NCBI GenBank assembly: GCA_007644065.1
Contig: VJWN01000008.1
Span: 684,411-748,410, forward strand
Direction of reading: 5' to 3'
DNA length: 64,000 nucleotides
From: Margaritispora aquatica
Lineage: Eukaryota; Ascomycota; Leotiomycetes; Helotiales; Discinellaceae
The notes under the pieces are model-generated. The model saw nothing but the letters and a program-made list of their open reading frames with translations, did not search any database and was not told where the DNA came from. How positions within the stretch are numbered: position 1 is the first letter of the stretch; each line of letters begins with the position of its first letter. Positions 52,895-64,000 of the stretch are shown here, one piece after another. The translations under genes and the position numbers were made by a program.

Positions 52895-55800
52895 GCATCG
52901 ATGGCTCGATTTGATGTCCAGCAATGATGTCCAGCATGAATGAGGATGACGAGGTCCTGCCAATAACAATGAAACTTAACATCAGGAATGATCATTGACC
53001 ACTGATCATTGATCATTAACCACAAATAATGGCACAATCACCAGTTTCAAAGCCGAACATACCCCATATCCCCATATCTTGATGATGTGGTCAAATCCAT
53101 TGGCCTCTGTCTCTGCGTAGATGAACTGATCAACTGATCCGATGTCCGATGGATGTACTGATGAAGTGTTTCTGCAATTCCCTAGCGATGCCGCCGATGC
53201 CGCAGACCTGGACCAGCTCTTCCAACCACCCAATCCTCCTCCAGCCACCTCCATCCAACCTCTAACCTCGAATCGGAAGATCACCTTCTTCATGCCTCAG
53301 GATTGAGGAGGATAGTAGGAAGACAAGAATCTCAGAATCTAAAAATGAGACCCTGAAACGACCAACACCTATCAGCTTCACGCGCGCTACACCTACACGA
53401 CAAACAACAACCACAACCACTACCTTTCAAGTTATTCTTACTGGATAGGATCTGAATTGGCTTTGTTCAGACATCATTCCACCGGTGGCAGGCTAAACTT
53501 GGTGCCCTGAAATAAATGAGCATCCTACTGGTAAACTCTACCTGTAGGGGGAAAAAGCTGCATTTGGTAAAACTGCTTCAGCTCGAGCAATGCTGTTCGC
53601 GTCACCCTTCCCAACATTACGCCATTGAGCCTATGGGATGAAGCAATGGGTAAGGATCCTATGAACAACCTGATAAGCACACAGCTTTCCAACAGGCTAT
53701 TGCCCGCGCGGCAATTCCTACAAGCTGGAGAAAAGAGGTAATAATGGAACCTGCCACAAGCATCAAGCCAGCATCTTGACACGTCCAAGAATACCGATCG
53801 CCGTCATCCGTTCCACACGATCGCCCATGATGTCGACCCTGAAACCTAGCTGCGTATGACACCGCGGTGGACAAATACACACAAAGACAAACGACATCGT
53901 TGTACCGCGTATCTCCATTATCCGAAGTACGAAGAAGGAGGTGTACTGTATTTCCAAAAGAGTGGCAGATAACTGATGGCGCCATACTCACACCATCAAC
54001 TGGAACAGCGTTGAATAAGTGAACGCCACAACGTACCTGGGCCACCCGTTCTCGTTCTTCACTGGGCAAATGTTCATGCATGTATGTTACCGTGGAAATA
54101 ACAAAATATGTACTTGTACGAATCCTGTGAGGTTGGCGTATCGAGGATGCAGTGGTAGGTAGGCAAGATACAGTAGGACGATACATGGCCACGGCCAGGC
54201 CAAGTCCGCATTTCTCCCAAACAAACAACAGCGAGGAAATAAGCTTGAGCGTACTTCTCAACCAAACATCAAACATACCAATTAACCTCTGGCTTGGAGC
54301 TTCGAATTATACGAGTGAAGACACTCAAAGTTATCCTTCGATCTTCAAATGATGAAACATGTCCTCTCCACCAAAAACCGAAAACGTGCACAGAGGAAAA
54401 GCTAAGCATTCCCCGTTGCTTGATTATCTAAACTGACAACTCCACAAAATGAGGTGTTCATGTTCTTGGCTCCTCCAGATAAAGTGCTCTGAAAGTAGAC
54501 CATGAGCTCTTTCACCCCACACTCCGAGTTTCAAAACTTGAGACGAGAAGAGCTCAAATGTCACTAAATTCCAAACATTCTCGATTCCTCTCAACTTCAA
54601 AGTCGGGAAAGCTAATCATCCAGTCAAGAATGCAACCTTCATATTTCAACCGAGACCGTTATCTTTCTCACCGTTCATTCAGCTTCATAAAATGGTCGAC
54701 ACTTATCGTATTGCTCATGTAGTTGTTGGCGGTGAAGGTGAAAATTTCACTCTCTACCACACACACTCGCTCGTTGTGCTGAAACCAACCCCACGACTTT
54801 CCCTTCGGCATCGCAAGATCGCAAGCAGAGCATGTCCGTTTTGCGTATTCCGGTTAGATCCAGATACTGGTATCAACCATTGCCTTTGAATACTTCCGAT
54901 AGGCACCATTATCCATTGCATCCGGACCGGCACTATACGTTGTTACTTGTACCAAGCAAAAGACACAGAGTCTCGATCGAACCAAGAGTTCGCCACTTCT
55001 GACTTTCCTATTTTAGCCATGCACATCTTGATTCAGAGGGTCTCAGATGGAGGAGTTTTTCACCATCAAGAAACGAACCGTCTGCAGTACCAACCACGCC
55101 TGTATGCACATCTGCAAGTTCCAACCACTCCCGTCTGCAGTTCCACACTCGGAAGAAGCTTACCAGTTGCCACGAACCTGACTGGTGGTGCGAGGTGAAC
55201 ACTAGCTGATTCTGACCCTTTCCTTCTGCTAGCCTTACCGCAGGCCGTCGTCCTCGTCCTTGTCGTCCATCTCCCCCTTCCCTTCCCTTACCTTCCCTTT
55301 CACTCCCATCCCTCATCCGCTCGCCTTGCTGTTGTTACCTTTGATCCCACCTCCACCCCACTCCACCACATGCGAGAGACTCTCTTCAGACTCCAATCAG
55401 CATACCAGCCACATCAGTGCAGTACGTATCTCGGATCTCGAGATTCGTGGCTCCTCCCAACCGTTCGAATCTGCAATTGTCCCATCCCAAAAAGTAAACA
55501 CATACCACCTACAGCATCCTGCAGCTCTAATCCTCCGACCATCAATGGTTCCTACTCCTGCTTTCGGGATGTAGCGGGGCCGGGCTTGCAGCAAAACAGG
55601 ACGCGGAAACTTCATGCAATATGCAAGCACACTCGTGGATCCCGCGCCGAACACATCCACAGCTCCAGCTTCAAGGCTGTTAAGTGGATGGGTATGCCCT
55701 CCTCACCGCTCTCACAATCTTAAAAAAAAAGTTTTGGAGATGTGAGATTGTGAAAAAGTTCGAAAAAAGTTCGAGACATTGGATTTGGGAAATGCGAAAA

Positions 55801-56936
55801 TTGCCACTTTGTGTGTGTGCGGATCGCTTCGTATCCTTGGAAGGATGCAAGTCGGGAAGAAAAAAGAGATCCGAGGCTGGGTTAAAGACGGACGGGTGAA
55901 TAGGTTTGTTTGTAAATAGAGTGACGGTGAGTGTTTTTTGTTGATATTGACTGTTGACTATTGACTATTGAGAGAACGTGGAGACGAGAAAGTCGCGGTC
56001 AGTGATGGTTGGAAATGCAGTAGGGTGAGGATATGGATGATACAGTGGGGGAGATTCACGCTCGAATAATCACTAACTCATTCACTTTCTTCGTCACTAA
56101 CTTGAACTTACTTTGTTTACAAAATCGTAGACAGTATTTCACTAAACGTCTCTTTTGATCCAAACAATCATCTTCATAACATAGGTACAGGACTGTCACT
56201 TTCTCTCATACTACAACACGCGCACCGCTCTAACACATAATCTCCTTCCTGTACGTCCGTATGTACTGTACAGCACGTACCTAGACAGCACGTACATTAG
56301 GTTATTTAGCTGCGCATCCACCGCCCACGGACGGATCTAAATCAATCCATTTATCCATACTGTACGGTATCCACGATCCTCTCCCGCTCGTTGGTCCAGA
56401 TCGCACTAAACCCAATCCTCGACTTTGCGACTGACCCGGTCTGGCCTTTTTGCGTCAGACCCCATTCAATAGGTAGGTTAACTAAGTAAGTAAGTAATCT
56501 CGCCAACCTCTCCCGTTCAACCAACCTATCCTATTGAGTCGGGAGTCGGAGCTCAGCTCAGCTCGAGGGAGAAAAGTTTTTTTTTTCGCTTCACCGCTAT
56601 CTCATCAACAAACCGTACAGTAGGTGCCTTGCGCTTTGCTTTGCGCCTTGGACCGAGGAAGTAGGAACGGAACACGTCGACTTTTTTTTCTCTCTTTCAA
56701 TAATACCGATACGCAAAATCTGGTGTTTCGCCATATCAAGAGACCAGAGACAATTTCTCCCATTGGAAGTGGGAAATTGGAACAAATTCGCGAGCTCGAC
56801 CGACGACCGAGCGAGTGAGCGAGCGAGCCCTTTTTGTTTGTTTGTTTCTTTGTTTGTTGATCAACATTCGATATCCAATACGTGCTGTAACAGTACCTCC
56901 GTGCTACCAACTGCTATACTGTCCTGTATCGTGGCC

Positions 56937-59721
56937 ATGGCCATGGCTGCTGCTACACCAGATGCAGGTGCTGGTGCTGGTGCTGGTGTTGGTGCGAGGG
57001 AAGATGGCGTCAAGGTCATCTTACTTGATATTGGTAGGTTTGGTCCCGGAGACGTGCTTCTTGTTTTATCTGTTTTGCTTGCAGCTCGAACTGGGTGGGG
57101 TTCATGCTCGAAACTGCTGCTGTTGCTGCTGTTATACTGAGCTTGAACTTGAACTTCACCTTCTCGCAACATCATGGCGGGGAGTAACATGATCATGATC
57201 ACGTGCAGAGGCTGACTTGCTTGGGTGAATGACAGAAGGAACCGTGTGTCCCATCTCGTTCGTCAAAGATGTTTTGGTAAGTTTGACGATGATTTCTCAT
57301 CATTCTGTTGTTTGTTTTACTTTACATTACGTTATTCGTCTTCTGTTGCAACAAAAACTCTACTCTGTCATTTTTCTCTCATCAGTCATGGGATCCATCA
57401 TTCATTTCAGCCCCCGGCACCGTCTCATCTCTGTCTGGTTCAGAGATGGATGAAGATGAAGTTCATAATGCATCTTCTCTTTCATAGTGATATTTCCCAT
57501 CATCCTCTCGGCAGCCATCGGATTAGTTCTCCATCCACTTCCAAGAATTGTACCTTAGTCGAGCCAGCCCGCGCAAGTGCCGTGAGTTGACTTGGCTTGG
57601 CCCTCATCACTTTTCTCGACCTTCTCCCGCTGCAAGCGAATGGAAAAGGAAAATCTCATTCCCCCATCCTCCATCCTCCATATTTTTCAATAATAATCCT
57701 CCCACTATGAATTCCGCGATGATGGTCAGCTGCGCCGTATGGAAGAAGCTGGATGGGTGCTGCCATGCGATACCTCAGCCCCCGACTCCAACCATGATTG
57801 GGCCACGCTCGCCACACCCATAAGTCAGGTCTCGTGGATTCGCCACCACCAACCACTTTGCGATGGCGAACATGCTATTGCTGCAATTCCTGCTATTAAT
57901 GCTGTTGCGTTCTGCATGCACAGCGCTGGTGTTAGTGCTGGTGCTGGTGCCCGCCCCTTCCTGCTCCCTTGCTTCGTGGAAGAGTGTGGGGATTGAGGAT
58001 CGTGGTTGGTGAATTCAGAAGTGGAACGAGAAAGGGGGACGGAGAGAGAGCGCATGGGCCAGAAACACCGTCGTGGCACAGCATCCTGCCTTTCAATACT
58101 CTCTCGCATTCGCAAGATACAGTGGTTCAAAGGACAGTCTGTACAGACACCACAGAGCAGGGCCCCCGCCACCCATCCGCGCGGTTGGTTGCAGCAAGCA
58201 CCGACACCGACCAAGCTCTCCAGCCCAGCTCAGTACAGCACAGGATTAAGGCTTGTGCAACCTCTCTCACGCAATTCCGCAAACCGCAAACCATCCGTTT
58301 GGTTGGACCTAGAACCTTCCGGCGCCCAGCCATGCTGCTCGACCTATCTGCGCATTTCCATTTCGGTCAGAGACATCCAAGAGACATCCAGAATCGAGAC
58401 ATTGCGGGGACGCGAATCTAGATTTGCGGGCATTGACTCGTGATGACGGGAGGGCGAAAAGGGTTAAGCGTCATGATCACTTGATGTCCTCTCCGCGCCC
58501 GGAGACTGAAGACTGGAGAATGGGCTTTCCCAATATCAATGAGGCTGGAAATGATGGAGTGCATCTCAGTGCAATTTCCACCTTGCACGCCTATCTGACT
58601 TGTCGTGCTTTTTTGTTTGTGGAGTTAGTGAGGGGAAGGAGGACCGTGTGATGTTATGCAATTCTTTGGCTTTTCGTTTTTGCTTTTGTTTTTGCTGCAT
58701 GTCTTGAAGGAAAGACATTTTACCCCGCCAAAATAAAAGCAAAAGGAATGCGGGAAATAAAGCAAGGGCTTGAGCTCAAGCGTGATTGAACCCCTGCCTA
58801 CTTCTGTTTATTCGCCGATGTTTCCTGCGTACCTCCGTACTCAACACTTTCCCCTTTCCAAGCAAAGTCCCCCTTCGCATCCACTTAGAACGACGACCTC
58901 AAGCGAGCTCGCTTCTCTATTGCTCGCTCTACCCTTCGAGCCCCTTTTCTCAAGCATGATCCCAAGCACATCCACAACCACGAATGCTACAAACTAAGAA
59001 CAATTGACTATTAACTAACCACTAACCACCCCCCCTCTAGTTCCCCTACGCCCTCACAGCTTTAACACACCACCTCTCCACCCCAACCTTCTGGACCTCC
59101 GCAGAATTCACGCCCTACCGCTCCGCCTTCCCCGCACCCCACGACGCCTCGCCCACCGCGCTGCTCGCACACGTGCAGGACCTCATGGCGCGCGACGTCA
59201 AGGTCGCCTACCTCAAGTCGTTGCAAGGCTACCTCTGGCTACGGGGCTACGAGACCGGCGAGCTGCAGTGCCCGCTGTTCGGGGACGTGTTGCCTGCGTT
59301 TGCGCGGTGGAGCGCGGCCGGGATGAGAATCGTCATTTATAGCAGTGGCAGCGTGCCCGCGCAGAAATTGCTCTTCCAGTATACCACTGAGGGAGATGCG
59401 AGGAAATGGGTCAGCGGCTGGTATGATACCGTTAATGCGGGCATGAAGATGGAGCGGGCGAGTTATGAGCGTATTATCCAAGCTGAGTCTGAATCTGGGT
59501 CTGGGTCTGGGTCTGGGTCTTCTAAAGTGGCACTGGTGGAGCCGGCGAGCTGGCTGTTCTTCAGTGATCGCGTCGAGGAGGTTCGGGCGGCGCGGGCGGC
59601 GGGCATGAGGAGTCGGCTGGTGCTTAGAGAGGGGAATGCGTTTGTCGAGGAGGAAGTCAGGCGGGAGTTGGGCGCTGTGAGCGGGTTTGGAGGGGAGGAG
59701 GTAAGTGTTAATGGTGTTTAG
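56937..59721 (+). CDS. UTR4: Enolase-phosphatase E1 (methionine salvage, 272 aa, 3 exons, 1.76-kb second intron)
   Basis: Exons are 56937-57033, 57236-57276 and 59041-59721. The HAD motif I D-I-E-G-T-V-C-P-I-S-F-V-K-D-V-L is split over all three exons and restored exactly, followed by F-P-Y-A. Motif II is S-S-G-S-V-P-A-Q-K-L-L-F, and the N-A-G-M-K and F-F-S-D blocks are present. The enzyme converts 2,3-diketo-5-methylthiopentyl-1-phosphate to acireductone, with enolisation then Mg2+-dependent dephosphorylation. The second intron (57277-59040, 1764 nt) is very long for a fungus but ends with CTAAC branch-like sites and CCTCTAG. Ala/Gly repeats at the N-terminus and a Gly-Ser repeat (TCTGGG hexamers, about 59486-59520) sit at poorly conserved places. 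Confidence 0.88.
57277..59040 (+). other. 1764-nt intron of the enolase-phosphatase gene
   Basis: The donor is GTAAGT and the acceptor region is CTAACCACTAACC...CTCTAG. The interior has GC-rich open frames on both strands at 57825-58443 (three overlapping, 129-150 codons) that match no family I know. It could hide a nested gene, an alternative exon or a noncoding RNA, or just be inserted DNA. Confidence 0.6.
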
Positions 59722-60693
59722 GCCTGGGTGGTGGAGGGAGGGGAGGGAAGCATGGATTGGCGTTGTGGGGGATGGAAAAAGCGTTGCGTTTTAATTCAAT
59801 GGAGATATATCTCACTCTCCTTATCTCTCTCACTCTGTGTCTACGTCTTCGTCTGTGAAAGCTATAAGATTCTGTGCCTATACTATGTTAAGACTTCACT
59901 ACCTTACTAAAGTTAGCACCCTTTAACTAGTCAAACTCATGCACTTACGCGAGAAGCATCATTTTCACTCTCTCCCTTCTCTTATTGACTCGCCCCACTC
60001 CCTCCTACGCTTCGTCTCAAGCACAGTTTTTATATATAAATACTCCCCCAACCCACACCCCCGAGTCCATCAGCAAGGCGCAAGAAAATGGGAATTTTCA
60101 ACCAAACGGATATTTGAACGCAAGTGTCGGTGGTAGGAGTCTCGCTGTGCGGGGGCTCGCTTCGGCTGTGCTGGTTGTGCTGTGTGTGTCGAGAAAAGGA
60201 TAGGCAGGTATGTATGCTCTCTTGCTGTAGCTTAGGTTGTGTGGGATTTGATGTCGATGGGAGAGACGGGTATGTTAGTGCTGTTGTCGGTGAATGTAGG
60301 TATTGCTGTCAACTCTACGTCAATGCCAGAGAGTGAACTGTAATTTTGTGTTCCTTGCGTGTACTCCGATTAAATTGAAGGTAAACGAGGGATTGGTTGG
60401 TAAACCACAATACTAGTTTGATAGATATCTACATCACGGACGGCTCTCATCAAGAACAGAGCTGTTCCATTGGGCGCTGGAAGTCCATGAGTTCGAGTTC
60501 TCTTTGCCATCTGACTTGGATTGTTGAGGATCCGAATCTTGAAAGGAAAGATAGGTGGTTTTATAGGTATGGCTGTATAAAGTGTTGTCGCTATACAGAC
60601 TGAACTTGTATTATACACGAGTATCTATTCTAAGGCACCGAATTGAACTTAAATAGCCTCTACTATACATATACTCTTCGACTATCTTGTAAT
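59722..60693. other. Intergenic between convergent enolase-phosphatase and orphan membrane protein
   Basis: About 1 kb with no supported coding region. A short CT tract (CTCACTCTCC..., about 59810-59835) lies near the first 3' UTR. Confidence 0.5.
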
Positions 60694-62625
60694 TTAGAAA
60701 GAAAGCCCAAAGAAGTGCAAAGTCGTCGGTATGACAATTGTAAACAAGGTAAAGAAAACATAGGCCACAGCCGTCTCAGCCCAACTTGCCGGACAAAATG
60801 CATCTCCAGCAATAGCCATCAGATTCACCAAAGCCATCCACCGACCAACGAATACCGCAAACATTAGAACACACCACGGGTAGTATAAAACCCGCTTTCC
60901 GATTTTCATCAGCCAATGTCCAGATTCGCTGTCGAAAAATATCGCGAAGAATTTTGCCAAGAAGAAGACTTTCTCTTCACCTTCGAGTTTTTTGCGTTTA
61001 CAATGAATCAACCACCCCAGCTCGACGAGAGCAAAGATAGGGCTCAGTGCAAAGCAAATGATGAGGCCCCACCAGAATAGTAATATCGAGAATGCCCATT
61101 TGAGCAGTCGTGAATTTCGTGTCAACCAATAGACTAGAATTCCTATGCCTAGGAAGCAGAGGTAGAAGGCCCCGGAGATGTTATAGATCCCATACATAAC
61201 GAGAAGTGGAAGAAAGGTAATCCCCAGTCCGATGTTCATAGTCCTTACGCTCTGTGGTCCAGAGAACATAAGGTTGAAGTCGGAAGCCCAAGACACGTCT
61301 GCAAAAACCGCAATGACTACCCCCGCAAGAGCTATTAGACTGTCCACGAATAGTAGCTGCGCCCCATATCCTGTTCCTAGCAGCCTCTTCGCAGGTATAG
61401 CTATCAGGGGGCTGGCTCGAGGTTTGAGAATAAATATTGCTATAAGCGCGAGAGCCGATGCTTCGAATGATCGAGGGTAGACAATGTATGCGACCAAGAA
61501 AGGCATGCCAAAACCACTGATGAGATTCTCGCAGAGTGAAATCCAGGAGAACATCTTTGGTGGTTCTCCATGCTTACTCTTGCTGCATTTCCTCCTCCAT
61601 AACCAAACGTCGATGGCAAAGCGTACCAATTCTAGGACGAAAGTGATAAGCATGGGTACCAGGACGGCTGCGAAGCCCCGCCTGCCGGTTTTACATTTCT
61701 TGTCTTGCCCACCGTAGATGAAGAAGTCGAGACTGATCCATCTGACTGCATCGATTGTAGAAAGGACGCACGCGGCTACATCGTTGGGAGATCGAGTTTG
61801 GCGCACGCAGCGCACGTACTGCACGGGACTGTAATTGAGTCAAAATCGTAATCCTGAACGTAACACCTCAGAGCAAATGCTTACGCAGTGATTATAACAT
61901 CCCCCGCCGAATAGCCACAGATCGTGGGAGAGTAGTCGGACGACGTATGCCCTGTGGTGTTCAGGAATTGCATGGATTTGTCTGTAGCGGCATTGAGGAT
62001 CTTGAGACATACAATGTCAGTAATGTGACTATGAGACGCAACCCAAGTTCGTGGTACTTGTACATACAGGTATAAAATCTGGATACTCGCAACCCTCTTT
62101 CTTCTCAACAGTCGTATTTGTCATGTTGAGATGGTCGCGGACCCAGACACGGTAGGTAGAATAGTCCTTCGTATCTGACATATCATCCAAGTTGCATTCT
62201 GTGTCATAGCTACACGCTGTTACAAATTTGTAGTACAATTTGGAGAGCTACACTCACAGGTCCTTGACACAGTACGCAACTCTCATGGCCAGATCCAGCC
62301 ATGCGTCCTGCTGCGACGTTGATTTAGGACATGTTTGAAGTGTCGAGATATGTTCTTTGCACGTACTGCTGACGAGCTATGAAGATGGTTAGATTGACTT
62401 CTCTAGTGTTTTTGCATCATTACAACTAACCTCATAAAATTGAGGCACGGAAAGTGTGGCCTTTTTTTCAACTATTGTCGCTGTATTATTTAGATCCATT
62501 GAAGTGTTTGAGTAGAACGGCCCACGACTGCCTGCCCCTGTGACAGTCGGAGCCGTCCCATTGCTTTGGCCACTTGCAGTGGAAGCCAAAATACCTAAGC
62601 AAAGAAGTAGAACGGTGCAATGCAT
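60694..62625 (-). CDS. Secretory-pathway polytopic membrane protein, unrecognised (568 aa, 5 exons)
   Basis: Exons are 62625-62431, 62376-62258, 62209-62068, 62000-61885 and 61828-60694; phases all fit. A clear signal peptide (M-H-C-T-V-L-L-L-C-L-G-I-L-A-S-T-A-S-G) precedes a lumenal/extracellular domain of about 190 residues. It has several Cys and many N-x-S/T sites (for example N-G-T, N-M-T, N-T-T). The rest holds about nine hydrophobic segments with short charged loops. The layout (signal, Cys-rich glycosylated head, multi-helix membrane part) recalls fungal receptor-like or transporter-like orphans. I know no family to place it in and assign no function. The long uninterrupted last exon and good splice sites argue that it is real. 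Confidence 0.75.
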
Positions 62626-63843
62626 TGTAATAATGTCATCTCAAGACTCTCTTAATTTTTATATGAGATTTTTAATTCTCATGAGGGAAGAAAGACGATC
62701 GGAAGCAAGATTAAGTGCGACAGCCAGGTCATTTACCTACTCTTTACTCCATATTGTGTAAGGCGCCAACACTGGAAAGCTTTCTTTGGTTTCAGAGATT
62801 TCCAATTTGGAGCTCGAGGGTTCTCAGCCCTCCAGCCATATCTGCAGTATTTGACTGTTTTTCGGGCTGCATCTACCGTATGGTTCGATAATGAATCGAA
62901 CTGTGTCAGGGGAATCTCCACATTGGCGAGGCGAAATGCAGGTCCCACGTACACGAGTGTGCCGAGTTGAGGCTCTTTTTATCGGTGGCGGTAATTTGCG
63001 GATATTTCCGTGTGGATTTGTGCTTCTTCCTATCCCTGAACTTGATACGAAGGTACAGCCATAAATCCCTTTGCCAAAAGCAAAGGGGAGATTGATTCTA
63101 AACTTTACCTAAGCTTTCCTATATGAAATATATAATTTCAATATAGAGACGCGGGTTTTAGATATTTCAGGGCATAACTCTCGCCTTACGGAAACCCCTA
63201 TACGTCTATTAGTACTTTTATAAGAGAAAAGGAAGAATAACTGTAATAGAATAGAAGTGAATATAACTAAATACTTGTAATAAATATGTCAGTAGCTAAA
63301 AGCCGTTTTTTATTATTTATCTTCTTTCATTTAAATAAGATTATACGCTTTATATAAGTTTAGTTTAATAAAGATCTTATTGCTTTAAAGCTAATCTTTC
63401 AATTCGCTGATCTCCTAAAGATATTCGATACAGTGTCTCGTACTGGGTAATTCTCGCTAACATATTTGAGACCATTTTCATAACTCTGGACATTGCATGC
63501 TCGCTATCTATATATCGAGCGAGATGTCCATTATCTAACCCAGGGCTTGTTTCAATAACTTTAGTTGTCTCACTACCCTTCTCGCTTGGAGTTCACTTGA
63601 AGATCATCCGCGGGAATAGGACCAAAGAAACATCAAGCATAATCAGGAAATTCGACATAGAAACTTGAAATTTAACCAGAATACAAGAGCCGTAAGACTT
63701 TCCTTGCTCTTGTCATATCGGCTATTCGGCTGCACATTTTTCTATATACCCACCCAGATTCGAAGACGGTACGACAGTACGTACCAAGAGCAACAACAGA
63801 TACGCAACCTTCGCTTATTATTATCATTCATCACCGCATTACA
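62626..63843. other. Intergenic with AT-rich island
   Basis: 1.2 kb between divergent starts. The left part is the promoter of the membrane protein. The middle is an AT-rich island (next entry). No gene seen. Confidence 0.5.
63115..63415. repeat. AT-rich island
   Basis: About 300 bp rich in TA/AT steps (TATATAATTTCAATATAG, TTTATTATTTATC, TTTAGTTTAATAAAG), in contrast to the flanks. It is similar in kind to the island at 41.5 kb. It could be a RIP-mutated remnant; no transposon feature remains. Confidence 0.55.
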
Positions 63844-64000
63844 ATGCATCACAACTCAAAATCCAACACCAAAGGGTATACCCAAGGCAGCAAACAAAAC
63901 CCAAACAACAGCCTGTATGGTAAGTTTAGGAGGGCAATATCTACGTCAAAGTCAGCGACACATCCATCAAGACCCCAGACTCCACTGCCAGCGGAACCTC
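63844..64000 (+). CDS. 5' end of a gene cut by the window edge, unrecognised
   Basis: ATG 63844 opens a frame that stays open to the window end (52 codons). It is rich in Asn, Ser, Lys and Gln, then Arg/Ser/Pro-rich (S-R-P-Q-T-P-L-P). A possible donor GTAAGT lies at 63920, so the first exon may be only 25 codons. The leader is CA/AAC-rich, as in other genes here. The product cannot be told from this part. Confidence 0.45.
   Translation, partial: MHHNSKSNTKGYTQGSKQNPNNSLYGKFRRAISTSKSATHPSRPQTPLPAEP

Larger units (their letters stand above)
49238..56936. other. 7.7-kb gene-free, low-complexity stretch
   Basis: Between divergent kinase and enolase-phosphatase genes. No frame on either strand could be tied to a family. 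The longest (205 codons, minus, 53659-54276) has no recognisable domain. The sequence is full of simple repeats: an AAGAACCAA-type repeat at 50631-50660, CCCTACCCTCC tracts near 50760-50800, CT tracts at 51380-51420, a G13 run, an AGATTCA array, TTTG and GAGC runs near 56811-56859, and GTAC palindromes. It may include long 5' leaders or noncoding RNA, but nothing can be named. Confidence 0.5.

Noticed and set aside
53659..54276. 205-codon minus-strand ORF
   Set aside because: Longest frame in the gene-free block, but composition is uneven (Cys/His/Arg scattered), with no domain and no start context. Likely chance in low-complexity DNA.
57825..58443. Three overlapping ORFs (129-150 codons) inside the long enolase-phosphatase intron as nested genes
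   Set aside because: Open in several frames at once, which points to GC-rich composition and not to selection on one protein. Kept only as a question in the findings.

Overview
This window is nuclear DNA from a filamentous ascomycete. The evidence is many short introns (about 45-70 nt, GTRNGT...YAG), widely spaced genes on both strands, and typical Pezizomycotina families: a CE3 esterase with a CBM1 tail, a CFEM-like protein, a Dal5-type transporter and a GH3/GNAT-type protein. The style of the intergenic DNA (GTAC/TACCTACC motifs, short AT-only islands) would suit a Leotiomycete, but that is a guess. I read gene models by eye from splice consensus, reading-frame phase and family resemblance. 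All exon coordinates are predictions.

Layout. 1-9 kb: the end of a mitochondrial Trp-tRNA synthetase, a tiny spliced ORF, an intron-bearing tRNA, MTO1 (-), a PNRC/EDC1-like decapping activator (-), RBX1 (+) and SPC1 (-). 10-20 kb: a CorA/Mnr2-type Mg2+ transporter (+), a secreted CE3-CBM1 esterase (+), a Bna3-type aminotransferase (-), D-lactate dehydrogenase (+) and a Dal5-type MFS permease (-). 20.4-24.2 kb is gene-poor. 24.2-40 kb: a shortened GH3 C-domain/double-GNAT protein (-), CENP-I/Mis6 (+), the serine palmitoyltransferase small subunit (-), an RSO55-type GGQ hydrolase (+), TIM8 (+), uL23/RPL25 (-), BMT2 (+) and an Avt1-like vacuolar amino-acid transporter (+). 40-49 kb: a CFEM-like membrane protein (-), an AT island, an SDR with a 904-nt intron (-), repeat-rich intergenic DNA and a Ran1/Ksp1-type kinase (-). 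49.2-56.9 kb is a 7.7-kb gene-free, low-complexity stretch. 56.9-64 kb: enolase-phosphatase E1 (+) split by a 1.76-kb intron, an unrecognised 568-aa polytopic membrane protein (-), another AT-rich island, and the first exon of a gene cut by the window edge.

Most genes are conserved housekeeping functions with no clustering by pathway: mitochondrial translation and import, ER processing and sphingolipid synthesis, ribosome biogenesis, ubiquitin ligase, kinetochore, methionine salvage and NAD/kynurenine metabolism. Two loose themes stand out: mitochondrial translation or import factors (TrpRS, MTO1, RSO55, TIM8), and a divergent ribosome pair (RPL25/BMT2) on a 197-bp shared promoter. I found no biosynthetic cluster, intact transposon, CRISPR array or phage element. 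The items most worth a second look are the two very long introns, the tRNA with a 72-nt hairpin intron, the N-terminally shortened GH3/GNAT protein, the dispersed GTAC palindromes and the orphan membrane protein.
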